7,426 nucleotides of DNA from Candidatus Latescibacterota bacterium (GCA_030746455.1 JASLMQ010000339.1:1-7426), one strand, 5' to 3'; shown: positions 1-6,083, numbered from the stretch's first letter. Notes: generated from the sequence alone by a model not told the origin. Numbers and translations: made by a program.

Positions 1-525
1 GCCGTGCTTGCGGAGGCTCTGCCAGTCGGAACGTCGAACGTACCGGCCTGCCGATCGGCGGATGAGGTAGATAGGGCCCAGAACGCCGCTCTGGATGATC
101 TCCCTGGCCGTCCGGGTCTCCGGCGTGAGCCTGTGCGGCTGGTATACGAACACCCGCCGATCCTGTCTCTCGGCCTCCTCGATGATCCGGTCTGCCGAGG
201 CCACAGTGGTGGTCATCGGCTTTTCGAGGATGACGTGGGCCCCCTCGCGCAGGGCGCGTCGCGACGAGCGCTCGTGAAGCCGCGTTGGCGAGGCGATGGC
301 GACGACATCGGGGCTCTCACGTTTCCACATGTCACCGTATCGTGTGTAGGTACGGCAACCTGCGAGGTCTCGAGCCTCGGCGAGTCGCTCCGGCAGGGGA
401 TCGACGGCTGCCACCAGCTCGAATTCGGCAGACCGGTGGCTCTGCATGAAGTGGAATCCCCACCCAATCCGGCCCAACCCCACAATAGCGATCTTCAGCT
501 TGGGCTTCAAGTGCGCTCCGCTCAT
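1..525 (-). CDS. Gfo/Idh/MocA family oxidoreductase, N-terminal part (truncated by window edge)
   Basis: This is the first 175 codons of a cytoplasmic NAD(P)-dependent oxidoreductase; the reading frame leaves the window at base 1 with no stop. After a short N-terminus it has the Rossmann dinucleotide-binding strand and loop IAIVGLGRIGWG at about residues 12-23. An acidic residue follows the second strand (VAAVD, about 38-42). The family's catalytic EKP motif appears as VILEKPMTTT at about 95-104, followed by VYQPHRLTP, a region that usually lines the substrate site. Family members oxidise or reduce sugars, inositols and similar polyols. The substrate cannot be read from this half, since the C-terminal substrate-binding domain is missing. 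The start is the first ATG (523-525) after an in-frame TGA. GGAG directly abuts it, so the TTG five codons downstream, with GGAG at good spacing, is a possible alternative. The gene is divergent from polX. Family assignment is firm; specificity is unknown. Confidence 0.9.
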   Translation of the reverse strand, partial: MSGAHLKPKLKIAIVGLGRIGWGFHFMQSHRSAEFELVAAVDPLPERLAEARDLAGCRTYTRYGDMWKRESPDVVAIASPTRLHERSSRRALREGAHVILEKPMTTTVASADRIIEEAERQDRRVFVYQPHRLTPETRTAREIIQSGVLGPIYLIRRSAGRYVRRSDWQSLRKHG

Positions 526-601
526 CTCCGGCCAGGGACCAACGCTCGGAAGTCCCAACAGTCACGGCGTCCAGATGGTAGCAACTGCCAATGGAACAAG
601 A

Positions 602-630
602 AAGTTACGATATGGCACGGGGGTTGTCCA
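602..630 (-). promoter_or_regulatory. Possible sigma70-type promoter for the oxidoreductase gene
   Basis: On the minus strand TGGACA (5 of 6 to the -35 consensus) lies 17 nt before TAACTT (a poor -10, 3 of 6). It sits about 75 nt upstream of the oxidoreductase start in the divergent spacer. The spacing is good but the -10 is weak, so this is only a candidate. Confidence 0.25.
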
Positions 631-668
631 CTGAAATGTAGGTAGGGGACACGTTTCCCGCAGGCACG

Positions 669-711
669 CAGGGCTTTCGCCCTGTGCACCGGGCTCTTGG
701 ATGGTTATATT
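669..711 (+). promoter_or_regulatory. Hairpin and -10-like box in the polX upstream region
   Basis: A 6-bp hairpin CAGGGC-TTTC-GCCCTG (669-684) is followed by TATATT (706-711), the most AT-rich stretch of the spacer and the best -10 candidate for the polX run of genes. No good -35 lies 16-18 nt upstream of it. The hairpin has no T-tract, so I do not call it a terminator. The rest of the 526-787 spacer shows nothing I can identify. Confidence 0.25.
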
Positions 712-787
712 CCGATCGAGGCCCCGCCTGGTGGGGCGTCATCGGCACGTGACCCAGGCCCCGCTCGGAAGGGAAGAGGATCGTCAG

Positions 788-2503
788 ATGGAAGACAAGG
801 ATATCGCCGCCGTGCTCGAGGAGATGGCCACTTTGATGGAGCTGAATGGCGAGAATCCGTTTCGCTGCCGCGCATTCGCCAACGCGGCGAGGCAGGTCGA
901 GACGTTGGAGACGACCGTGGCCGAGCTCATACAGCGAGGTGAGCTGGGATCGGTGCGCGGAATTGGGAAGGGCCTCGTAGCGGACATCACGGAGCTGATC
1001 GAGACCGGCCAGATCGCGGCACACGGCGCGCTGCTTGCCGCCACGCCCCCCGGCTTGATGGACATGCTCGCGATCCCGGGACTGGGGGCCAAGCGGGTTC
1101 GGACGATCCACGAGAAACTGGGCGTCCAGGAGATTCCCGGTCTGGCCGAGGCGTGCGAGTCGGGGGAGATCGCGAAGCTGAGCGGATTCGGTATGAAGAC
1201 GGCCCAGCGCATCCTGGAGGGCATCGAATTCATCAACCAGCACCGGGGGCAGCACCTGTTGAGCACCGCGGCGTCCGAGGCCGCGTCCCTGCGGGGCCAC
1301 CTCCTGAGCCACCCGTCCGTAGTCAGGCTGGAGGTCGCTGGGAGCGTTCGCCGGTTCAAGGAGACCACCAAGGATGTGGATCTGGTGGCCAGCTCGAATG
1401 AGCCCGCCGAACTCACCGAGGCATTCGTCACCCACCTGGACGTGGAACGGGTGGTGTCCAGCGGAGAAACCAAGAGCGCCATCCAGCTGACCTCGGGGAT
1501 GCAGGCCGACCTCCGGATCGTGGATGATGCGGCCTTCCCGTTCGCCCTCGCGCACTTCACGGGAAGCCGGGAGCACAACACGCTAATGCGGCAACGCGCC
1601 AAGGTGCGGGGGATGAAGCTGAACGAATACGGCCTCTTCAAGGGAGACGAACTCATCGGCTGCGGGGATGAGACATCCATCTATCGGGCACTCGATCTGT
1701 CCTTAATTCCTCCCGAGCTCCGTGAGGGGTTGGGCGAGATCGAACAGGCGGAGCAGGGGGAGATCGCCGAGCTGGTTTGCGACGCGCACATGCGAGGCGA
1801 CCTTCACATGCATTCCACCGCCAGCGACGGGCGGGTCGACATCGCGGGAATGGCGCGCGCGGCGGGCGACAGGGGCTACGCCTACATCGCGATTTGCGAT
1901 CACAGCAAGTCTGCGGGATATGCCAACGGGCTGACAGAGGCGCGCGTGCGGGACCAGTGGGGGGAGATCGACCGGGTGAATGGGGCGGGAGGGGACGTTC
2001 GCGTGCTGAAGGGGATCGAGGTCGACATCCTCGGTGACGGGCAGGTGGACTTCGGCGACGATTTGCTGTCCGAGTTCGATCTGGTGATCGCGTCGGTACA
2101 TTCCCGATTCAGGATGACTCAGGAAGAGGCAACCGAGCGTATCGTACGGGCCGTGCGGAACCCCCACGTGGATATCCTCGGACATCCTTCTGGACGGCTG
2201 CTGCTCACCAGGGAAGGCTACCCGCTGGACACCCGTGCCGTGATCGACGCGGCGGCGGAATCCGGAACCGCGATCGAGCTGAATGCCAATCCGCACCGGC
2301 TGGACCTCGACTGGCGCCACCTGGGCCACGCGCGTGAGCGGGGCGTAAAGATCGCCATCAACACCGACGCCCACAGCGTGGAGGGGCTTGACGACATGCG
2401 CTATGGCACGGGGATCGCGCGGAAGGGCGGCCTGGGGCCCGGAGATGTGCTGAACGCGCTCGAGCTGGATGCGCTGCTCGAGTGCCTCAAGAGACACGCT
2501 TAG
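788..2503 (+). CDS. polX: Bacterial family X DNA polymerase with PHP domain (PolX)
   Basis: This 571-residue protein has the usual length of bacterial PolX, a DNA repair polymerase that fills short gaps and, through its PHP domain, has Mn-dependent 3'-5' exonuclease and AP-endonuclease-type activity in studied homologues. Domains in order: an N-terminal 8-kDa-like region (1-80) with a helix-hairpin-helix VRGIGKG (56-62), then IPGLGAKR (96-103) and a third such loop near 131-142. The palm has GSVRR (185-189), the metal-binding DVD (D196, D198) and a third Asp, D241. HFTGSREHN (256-264) and LNEYGLF (278-284) complete the polymerase core. The PHP domain begins at GDLHMHS (H340, H342), with D347, H372, E411, H438, H466, D527 and H529 all present. 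Both active sites therefore look intact. I chose ATG 788 because AGAGGA lies 7 nt upstream and the family N-terminus starts there; an in-frame ATG at 701 would add 29 unrelated residues. Confidence 0.97.
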   Translation: MEDKDIAAVLEEMATLMELNGENPFRCRAFANAARQVETLETTVAELIQRGELGSVRGIGKGLVADITELIETGQIAAHGALLAATPPGLMDMLAIPGLGAKRVRTIHEKLGVQEIPGLAEACESGEIAKLSGFGMKTAQRILEGIEFINQHRGQHLLSTAASEAASLRGHLLSHPSVVRLEVAGSVRRFKETTKDVDLVASSNEPAELTEAFVTHLDVERVVSSGETKSAIQLTSGMQADLRIVDDAAFPFALAHFTGSREHNTLMRQRAKVRGMKLNEYGLFKGDELIGCGDETSIYRALDLSLIPPELREGLGEIEQAEQGEIAELVCDAHMRGDLHMHSTASDGRVDIAGMARAAGDRGYAYIAICDHSKSAGYANGLTEARVRDQWGEIDRVNGAGGDVRVLKGIEVDILGDGQVDFGDDLLSEFDLVIASVHSRFRMTQEEATERIVRAVRNPHVDILGHPSGRLLLTREGYPLDTRAVIDAAAESGTAIELNANPHRLDLDWRHLGHARERGVKIAINTDAHSVEGLDDMRYGTGIARKGGLGPGDVLNALELDALLECLKRHA

Positions 2504-2543
2504 TCCCGAGGGGGCAAGCCCTCACCACAGGATCGGAGACTTC

Positions 2544-4286
2544 ATGACCGCGTCACCCCTATCGCAGCCGACACACGAGATCCAGGTGGAACACGGCGTG
2601 CCCGTACCGATGCGAGACGGTACGATACTCCGGGCCGACGTGTATCGGCCACGGGATGAAGGACGGTTCCCGGTTCTGGTCGAACGGGTCGCCTATGAGC
2701 TGACCCGCCGGTGCAAGGCCAACGCGGAGTACTACGCCTCGAGGGGTTACGTCTTTGTGGGCCAGAATGTGAGGGGCAAGTACGGGTCGGAAGGGGCGTT
2801 CCGGGTCGGCTTCGACGACGGATGGGGGGCCAACCAGGACGGCTACGACACGGTCGAGTGGATCGCGGCGCAGCCGTGGTCAAACGGAGCCGTGGGCACG
2901 GTGGACGGCTCCTACTCGGGCATGACCCAGTATCTGCTTGCGCCCACACGCCCGCCCCACCTGAAGGCGATGTTCGTGCGCCAGGGCATTGGGGACGTCT
3001 ATCGCGATTTCTTCTTCAGGGGCGGAACCCTCCAGATGACGATGGCTCAGATGTGGGCCATGCGACAGACGCTGCTGACCCTCGAGCACGAGACGGCTCC
3101 CCCGGGGATGGAGGCGGAGCGGGACCGGCTGGCGAAGGCCGTGGAGGATCTGGAGGCCTGGTACAGTCACCTGCCGCTGAAGTCGCTACCTCCGCTGGCC
3201 GGGCTGTCGGACTGGTACTCCGAGGTGCTTGACAACCCCAGCGACGGCCCGTACTGGTGGCCCGTGAGCCTTTCCCTGAGGTTCCAGGACGTAGACACCC
3301 CGATCCTGCATTTGGGCAGCTGGTTCGACGCCTTGCTCGGCAGCACCCTCCGTTGCTTCGTCGGGATTCAGAGGAAGGGCAGGACCGAGGCATGCAGGAC
3401 GGGCCAGAGGCTGGTGATCGGCCCGTGGCTACACGGCCGAATCGGGCGGCGAGAAGTGGGGGAGATGGACTTCGGGCCTGAGGCCGAGTTCGACCTTCCC
3501 GAATTCCGGTTGAGGTGGTTCGATCACTGGATGAAGGGCGTGGAGACCGGGGCGATGGACGGCCCTCCGGTGCGGATCTTTCTGATGGGTGAGAACCGGT
3601 GGTTGGACCTGGATGCCTGGCCGCCCCCTGGCGTGTCGTACGAACCCGTCTACCTCCGCGAGGGAACCGGTCCGAGCGCAGACTCGCTCAACAACGGCCT
3701 GCTCACCTCCGCGCGGCCCAGGGCGGCCGAGCGTCCCGACGCGTTCGTGTACGATCCCGAAGATCCGGTGGAGAGCCAGATTCGGTACCCAGAGCTCGGG
3801 CCGCGGGACCACCGGGATGTAGAAGGCCGGCTGCTGACCTACACGTCGCAGGCCCTGGAGAGGGATCTGCCGGTGGTGGGGCCGATCAGGGCGGTACTCT
3901 ACGGACTGTCGTCCGCACCCGATACGGACTGGGTTGTCCGTCTGTGCGACGTGTGGCCCGACGGGCGATCGATGTCGGTCAGCGACGGCATCTTAAGGGG
4001 GCGGTACCGTAACTCGCTAGAGATCCCGGAGCTGATGTCGCCGAACCACGTCTACCGGTTCGAGGTGGAGATGGGTGCCACCGCCCAGGTCTTCAAGGCG
4101 GGACACCGGCTGCGCGTGCACGTGACCAGCAGCGACTTCCCCCGGTACGACAAGAACCTGAACACGGGCGGTCCCTTTGGGGAAGAGGTGCGGGGGCAGG
4201 TTGCGGTCAACACGGTATTCCACGACGCCCTTCGCGAGTCGTGCCTGATCCTGCCCGTGATGGTCGAAGACGCCTCTTCAGGATAG
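2544..4286 (+). CDS. CocE/NonD family alpha/beta hydrolase (X-Pro dipeptidyl-peptidase-like, S15 type)
   Basis: This 580-residue serine hydrolase belongs to the family that includes cocaine esterase, glutaryl-7-ACA acylase and X-Pro dipeptidyl-peptidases. The N-terminus has the typical MRDGTILRADVYRP strand pair (23-36). QNVRGKYGSEG (74-84) matches the conserved Q-D/N-x-R-G segment before the nucleophile. The catalytic Ser is S123 in DGSYSG, the Asp is D262 in GSWFDALLG, and the His is H297 in GPWLHG. Y51 is in the position of the oxyanion-hole tyrosine. Residues of about 145-240 form the helical cap, and about 400-575 form the C-terminal jelly-roll, including GPIRAVLYG. There is no signal peptide, so it is probably cytoplasmic. 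The physiological substrate (ester, amide or peptide) cannot be inferred. ATG 2544 has GGAG 5 nt upstream; an in-frame ATG at 2469 overlaps polX and adds non-conserved residues. It lies 40 nt after polX and 30 nt before the next gene. Confidence 0.95.
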   Translation: MTASPLSQPTHEIQVEHGVPVPMRDGTILRADVYRPRDEGRFPVLVERVAYELTRRCKANAEYYASRGYVFVGQNVRGKYGSEGAFRVGFDDGWGANQDGYDTVEWIAAQPWSNGAVGTVDGSYSGMTQYLLAPTRPPHLKAMFVRQGIGDVYRDFFFRGGTLQMTMAQMWAMRQTLLTLEHETAPPGMEAERDRLAKAVEDLEAWYSHLPLKSLPPLAGLSDWYSEVLDNPSDGPYWWPVSLSLRFQDVDTPILHLGSWFDALLGSTLRCFVGIQRKGRTEACRTGQRLVIGPWLHGRIGRREVGEMDFGPEAEFDLPEFRLRWFDHWMKGVETGAMDGPPVRIFLMGENRWLDLDAWPPPGVSYEPVYLREGTGPSADSLNNGLLTSARPRAAERPDAFVYDPEDPVESQIRYPELGPRDHRDVEGRLLTYTSQALERDLPVVGPIRAVLYGLSSAPDTDWVVRLCDVWPDGRSMSVSDGILRGRYRNSLEIPELMSPNHVYRFEVEMGATAQVFKAGHRLRVHVTSSDFPRYDKNLNTGGPFGEEVRGQVAVNTVFHDALRESCLILPVMVEDASSG

Positions 4287-4316
4287 CCGCGTCGACCGCG
4301 GCCTGTTGGTGACACG

Positions 4317-4913
4317 ATGGTCTCAAACGCCAGAGACGACCCCATCGCGGTGGTGAGCGGCCTGCCGAGATCGGGGACCTCGATGATGATGCAGATGATC
4401 GAGGCGGGAGGCATGCCGGTCCTCATGGACACGGCACGGGCCGCGGATGAGGACAACCCGAGGGGCTACTATGAATACGAGCCGGTGAAGCGGCTGGAGG
4501 CGGACGGGTCGTGGCTGTACGAGGCACAGGGCAAGGCGGTCAAGGTCGTATCGGAGCTTCTCAGATACCTGCCGGTGACCCACGACTACCGGGTCGTGTT
4601 CATGGACCGCCGAATGGCCGAGATCCTGGCCTCGCAGAGGGCGATGCTGGCGCGGCGGGAGACCGGGCAGGAGGCCGACGTGGATGACGCGCAGATGGCT
4701 GCTATCTACCGGAAGCACCTGAGCCAGGTCTGGGCGTGGATCGAGGCGCGGCCCAATGTGGTGGCTCTCCGCGTTGACTACGGCGAGGTGGTGGCCAGCC
4801 CGGGTGTGTGGGCCTCCAAGATCGCGCAGTTCCTGAGCGCAGGACTCGACCCACACGCGATGGCGAAGGTGGTCGACGCGTCTCTGCACCGGCAGGCGCG
4901 TGACACGGGATGA
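4317..4913 (+). CDS. Sulfotransferase-like P-loop protein
   Basis: This 198-residue protein has the fold signature of PAPS-dependent sulfotransferases. A strand runs into GLPRSGTS (15-22), the modified P-loop that binds the 5'-phosphosulfate. RVVFMDRRMAEILASQ (92-107) resembles the conserved R-D-P-R-x-x-x-A-S segment that binds the 3'-phosphate. The acidic DEDNPRGYYEYE stretch (44-55) follows the first helix, and VVALRVDYGEVVASP (148-162) is the late strand and loop commonly seen in this family. The protein is shorter than eukaryotic and many bacterial sulfotransferases, and I see no clear catalytic His, so the acceptor and even true sulfotransferase activity are uncertain. No signal peptide or membrane segment is present. 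The ribosome site before ATG 4317 is weak (only TTGGTGA nearby), which fits translation following the hydrolase gene 30 nt upstream. The gene ends naturally with TGA and converges on the next minus-strand gene. Confidence 0.8.
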   Translation: MVSNARDDPIAVVSGLPRSGTSMMMQMIEAGGMPVLMDTARAADEDNPRGYYEYEPVKRLEADGSWLYEAQGKAVKVVSELLRYLPVTHDYRVVFMDRRMAEILASQRAMLARRETGQEADVDDAQMAAIYRKHLSQVWAWIEARPNVVALRVDYGEVVASPGVWASKIAQFLSAGLDPHAMAKVVDASLHRQARDTG

Positions 4914-4985
4914 GGGACGGCGACGTCGCGGACGAAGCTATTCCGCACAGGGGGATTCCCGTTCCCGACGCCTTCGTGGCCGGCC
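4914..4985. other. Convergent spacer with short inverted repeats
   Basis: This 72-nt gap separates two convergent stop codons. It holds a perfect 10-nt palindrome GCGACGTCGC (4920-4929) and a 6-bp stem ACGAAG/CTTCGT (4932-4937 with 4972-4977). No T-tract follows on either strand, so a factor-independent terminator is not supported. Confidence 0.4.
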
Positions 4986-5411
4986 TCAGGGAAGGACCTT
5001 CGCCACGTCTAGGAAGCCCATCGCCTCCTTGCCGGTGCGAGGAACGTCTTCGCGGAAGGGCTTCCTCGAATGCGCGGGCAGTCGGGCCACAACGATCGCG
5101 TGCGTCGACAGCGTGTTCTTCGCCTCATCCTCGGTGCGGAGCTGTAGCGTCACGGCTGCCAGGTCTCGGCCACTTCGGTTCTCGATGGTGCCGTAGACGG
5201 CAAAGATACTGCCACTTCGGTCCCGCTTCCAGTTCCATGTTTCGACCTTGACCGAGTCGGTGTAGCCGGAGGACCCCGCCAGAGCGCCTTCCTGTATCTC
5301 GGGGCCACTGACCTTGCCGTCCAGAATGGGCCAGAGGAGGCCTGTCGCCGCGAAAAAGAGCAGTATCGGCGCGGCTATCCACCAACCTCGCTGGGAACCA
5401 ATTCCTGCCAT
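4986..5411 (-). CDS. Small single-pass membrane protein with FxLYD-like extracytoplasmic domain
   Basis: This 141-residue protein has a short N-terminus (GSQRG), a hydrophobic segment at about residues 10-30 rich in W, L, I and F, and then a soluble region outside the membrane. The soluble part (about 50-125) reads as alternating beta strands with VYGTIENRSGRDLAAVTLQL (72-91). This resembles the FxLYD fold, in which a G-x-I-x-N-x-S segment leads into strands describing a small Ig-like sandwich. Such domains are found in lipoproteins and anchored envelope proteins and usually have no assigned reaction. No lipobox cysteine or catalytic motif is visible. The start ATG (5409-5411) has a strong ribosome site GGAAGGGAG with 7-nt spacing. 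The gene stands alone on the minus strand and is preceded by a possible leader ORF and terminator-like hairpin. That it is a real gene is well supported; its role is unknown. Confidence 0.8.
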   Translation of the reverse strand: MAGIGSQRGWWIAAPILLFFAATGLLWPILDGKVSGPEIQEGALAGSSGYTDSVKVETWNWKRDRSGSIFAVYGTIENRSGRDLAAVTLQLRTEDEAKNTLSTHAIVVARLPAHSRKPFREDVPRTGKEAMGFLDVAKVLP

Positions 5412-5477
5412 CGGCTTTCTCCCTTCCTGTGAGAAACACTGGGTCCGTCGTGCGGCCGTTGAGCACCTGGTACGTGT

Positions 5478-5543
5478 TCAATTTAGGAAAAAACGCCCCG
5501 CCGGCCAAGTGGGAGGCGATCTGCGCGGAAGGGGTTCTGGCAT
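5478..5543 (-). CDS. Possible proline-rich leader peptide upstream of the FxLYD-like gene
   Basis: A 21-codon ORF begins with ATG (5541-5543) preceded by AAGGAG with 6-nt spacing, one of the best ribosome sites in the window, and stops at TGA 5478-5480. The predicted peptide starts MPEPLPRRSPPTWPAG and ends in RFFLN, with six prolines including one Pro-Pro. Its last codons run through the terminator-like stem and T6 tract described separately, and it ends 66 nt before the membrane-protein ATG. Nothing is recognisable by family. The arrangement is what a translation-coupled attenuator would look like, but a chance short ORF is quite possible. Confidence 0.3.
   Translation of the reverse strand: MPEPLPRRSPPTWPAGRFFLN
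5488..5518 (-). terminator. Terminator-like hairpin in the leader of the FxLYD-like gene
   Basis: Read on the minus strand, CGCCTC (5518-5513) can pair with GGGGCG (5499-5494), with one G-U pair and a 13-nt loop, followed at once by TTTTTT (5493-5488). The stem is only 6 bp, so strength is doubtful, but an uninterrupted T6 after a GC stem is rare in this GC-rich sequence. It sits between the leader ORF start and the membrane-protein gene. Confidence 0.35.
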
Positions 5544-5555
5544 CGACTGCTCCTT

Positions 5556-5595
5556 GCGGTTACAACATATTGTTTGTTAATGATTTGTGGATATG
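5556..5595. promoter_or_regulatory. AT-rich patch with operator-like inverted repeat
   Basis: This stretch is strikingly AT-rich compared with its surroundings and contains the inverted repeat AACA-TAT-TGTT (5564-5574). On the minus strand TTCATA and AACAAT, spaced 17 nt, give a weak promoter (4 of 6 each) just upstream of the leader ORF. I regard it as the likely promoter or operator zone for the minus-strand transcript, without a confident -10/-35 pair. Confidence 0.3.
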
Positions 5596-5658
5596 AAGGC
5601 CCTCGGATCGGGAGGTCGGTCGCGCGAGGCTGGCCTCCATCATGGGCTCAAGAAAGGC

Positions 5659-5687
5659 TTGACTTCGGCCCCCTAGAACGCTAAATT
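5659..5687 (+). promoter_or_regulatory. Sigma70-type promoter
   Basis: TTGACT (5659-5664, 5 of 6 to consensus) and TAAATT (5682-5687, 4 of 6) are separated by exactly 17 nt. Transcription would begin near 5694. It is the clearest promoter in the window and drives the short structured RNA and possibly, by readthrough, the DksA-like gene. Confidence 0.65.
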
Positions 5688-5693
5688 CTATGA

Positions 5694-5801
5694 CCTATTA
5701 GGTACAGGAGTAACATTAGGTGGCCGTGGGCCTTCGCGCCGTGAGCGCAGGGCCTCGGGGCCGATACGCCTCGTCAGGAGGCCGTATCGGTTTTTCTGTT
5801 T
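5694..5801 (+). ncRNA. Candidate small RNA or attenuated 5' leader
   Basis: A transcript from the promoter at 5659-5687 would run about 105 nt to the intrinsic terminator. It contains a Shine-Dalgarno-like AGGAG (5706-5710). Hairpin I (5729-5754) has arms GGCCTT-C-GCGC and GCGC-AGGGCC around a CGTGA loop with one bulged C, about 10 bp. The terminator hairpin follows seven bases later. I cannot match it to a known RNA family. It could be a free small RNA, or the leader of the DksA-like gene 300 nt downstream with conditional termination. After AGGAG there is no ATG; a GTG at 5720 or an ATT at 5715 could start short peptides. Extents are inferred from the promoter and terminator only. Confidence 0.45.
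5761..5801 (+). terminator. Strong intrinsic terminator
   Basis: The arms CCGATACG-CCTC (5761-5772) and GAGG-C-CGTATCGG (5778-5790) pair over 12 bp with one bulged C and a 5-nt loop. They are followed by TTTTTCTGTTT (5791-5801). This is a textbook factor-independent terminator on the plus strand. It lies about 70 nt after the predicted start of transcription and 300 nt before the next gene. Confidence 0.85.
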
Positions 5802-5864
5802 GGGTCGCCAGGGGGTGGAGTTGGCGTCTTTCGGCGCCGATAGAGTCCATACCTCTTGGCCTCA

Positions 5865-5882
5865 GAGCCCGTTGAAAAAGTC
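5865..5882 (+). repeat. Left terminal inverted repeat
   Basis: GAGCCCGTTGAAAAAGTC is the left copy of the inverted repeat. It differs from the complement of the right copy at two positions, 4 and 12. Confidence 0.7.
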
Positions 5883-6060
5883 CAATTCGGCTTGCGCCCG
5901 GCCCTTGCGGCCCAGGACGCTGCCTGCCTGTCCGGCTCTGTCAGGGGGCAGGCAGACGTTACGCTCGCTCGACGAATCCAGGGGATGCGCCTCGCTCGCA
6001 AGCCTTGCCCTGGACCGCAATTGCTCGGGCTCAGCTACGAAGCGACTTTCTCAACGGACT
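5866..6060. mobile_element. MITE-like element or insertion-sequence remnant (about 195 bp)
   Basis: The segment is bounded by inverted repeats that match at 16 of 18 positions. It has no transposase ORF and contains further self-complementary sequence: CTGCCTGCC (5920-5928) pairs with GGCAGGCAG (5947-5955), and CTCGCTCG occurs twice (5964-5971, 5991-5998). With ends set at AGCCCGTTGA and TCAACGGACT, the flanks are CCTCAG (5860-5865) and CCTAAG (6061-6066), which could be a degraded 6-bp target duplication. Non-autonomous elements of this size with TTGAAAAAG-type ends are common in bacteria, and I infer mobilisation by a transposase elsewhere. It ends 36 nt before the DksA-like start, so its insertion may have altered that gene's 5' region. 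Confidence 0.55.
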
Positions 6061-6061
6061 C
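6044..6061 (-). repeat. Right terminal inverted repeat
   Basis: On the minus strand it reads GAGTCCGTTGAGAAAGTC, the partner of the repeat at 5865-5882. It lies only 17 nt before the ribosome site of the DksA-like gene. Confidence 0.7.
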
Positions 6062-6077
6062 CTAAGCGTCCACCCGC

Positions 6078-6083
6078 AGGAGG
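6078..6083 (+). promoter_or_regulatory. Ribosome binding site of the DksA-like gene
   Basis: AGGAGG is a perfect Shine-Dalgarno core but lies 13 nt before ATG 6097, longer than usual. No other start codon (ATG, GTG or TTG) in this frame is closer, and the family N-terminus begins at this ATG, so I keep it. Confidence 0.7.

Noticed and set aside
656..690. Hairpin CAGGGC-TTTC-GCCCTG as a terminator of the divergent spacer
   Set aside because: No T-tract follows on either strand, and neither flanking gene ends here.
605..1576. Long minus-strand open frame of 323 codons opposite the spacer and polX
   Set aside because: Most of it is antisense to polX, whose protein has all family motifs. The antisense translation is low-complexity and unlike any family, as expected in GC-rich DNA.
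784..1680. Second minus-strand frame of 298 codons opposite polX
   Set aside because: Ser/Arg/Pro-rich shadow of the polX coding strand with no recognisable domain.
1703..2497. Minus-strand frame of 264 codons opposite the PHP domain
   Set aside because: Antisense to clearly conserved PHP motifs; composition typical of a shadow frame.
4910..5251. Plus-strand ORF starting in an ATGA overlap with the sulfotransferase stop
   Set aside because: The stop-start overlap and first ~25 residues look tempting, but most of the frame is antisense to the FxLYD-like gene and becomes Arg/Ser/Pro-rich. The opposite strand has a better ribosome site and a coherent protein.
5593..5676. 27-codon plus-strand ORF before the promoter at 5659
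   Set aside because: No convincing ribosome site, no recognisable sequence, and it ends inside the promoter spacer.
5947..5998. Short repeats CTCGCTCG as a possible CRISPR or iteron array
   Set aside because: Only two 8-nt copies inside the inverted-repeat element, with no regular spacing or longer repeat unit.
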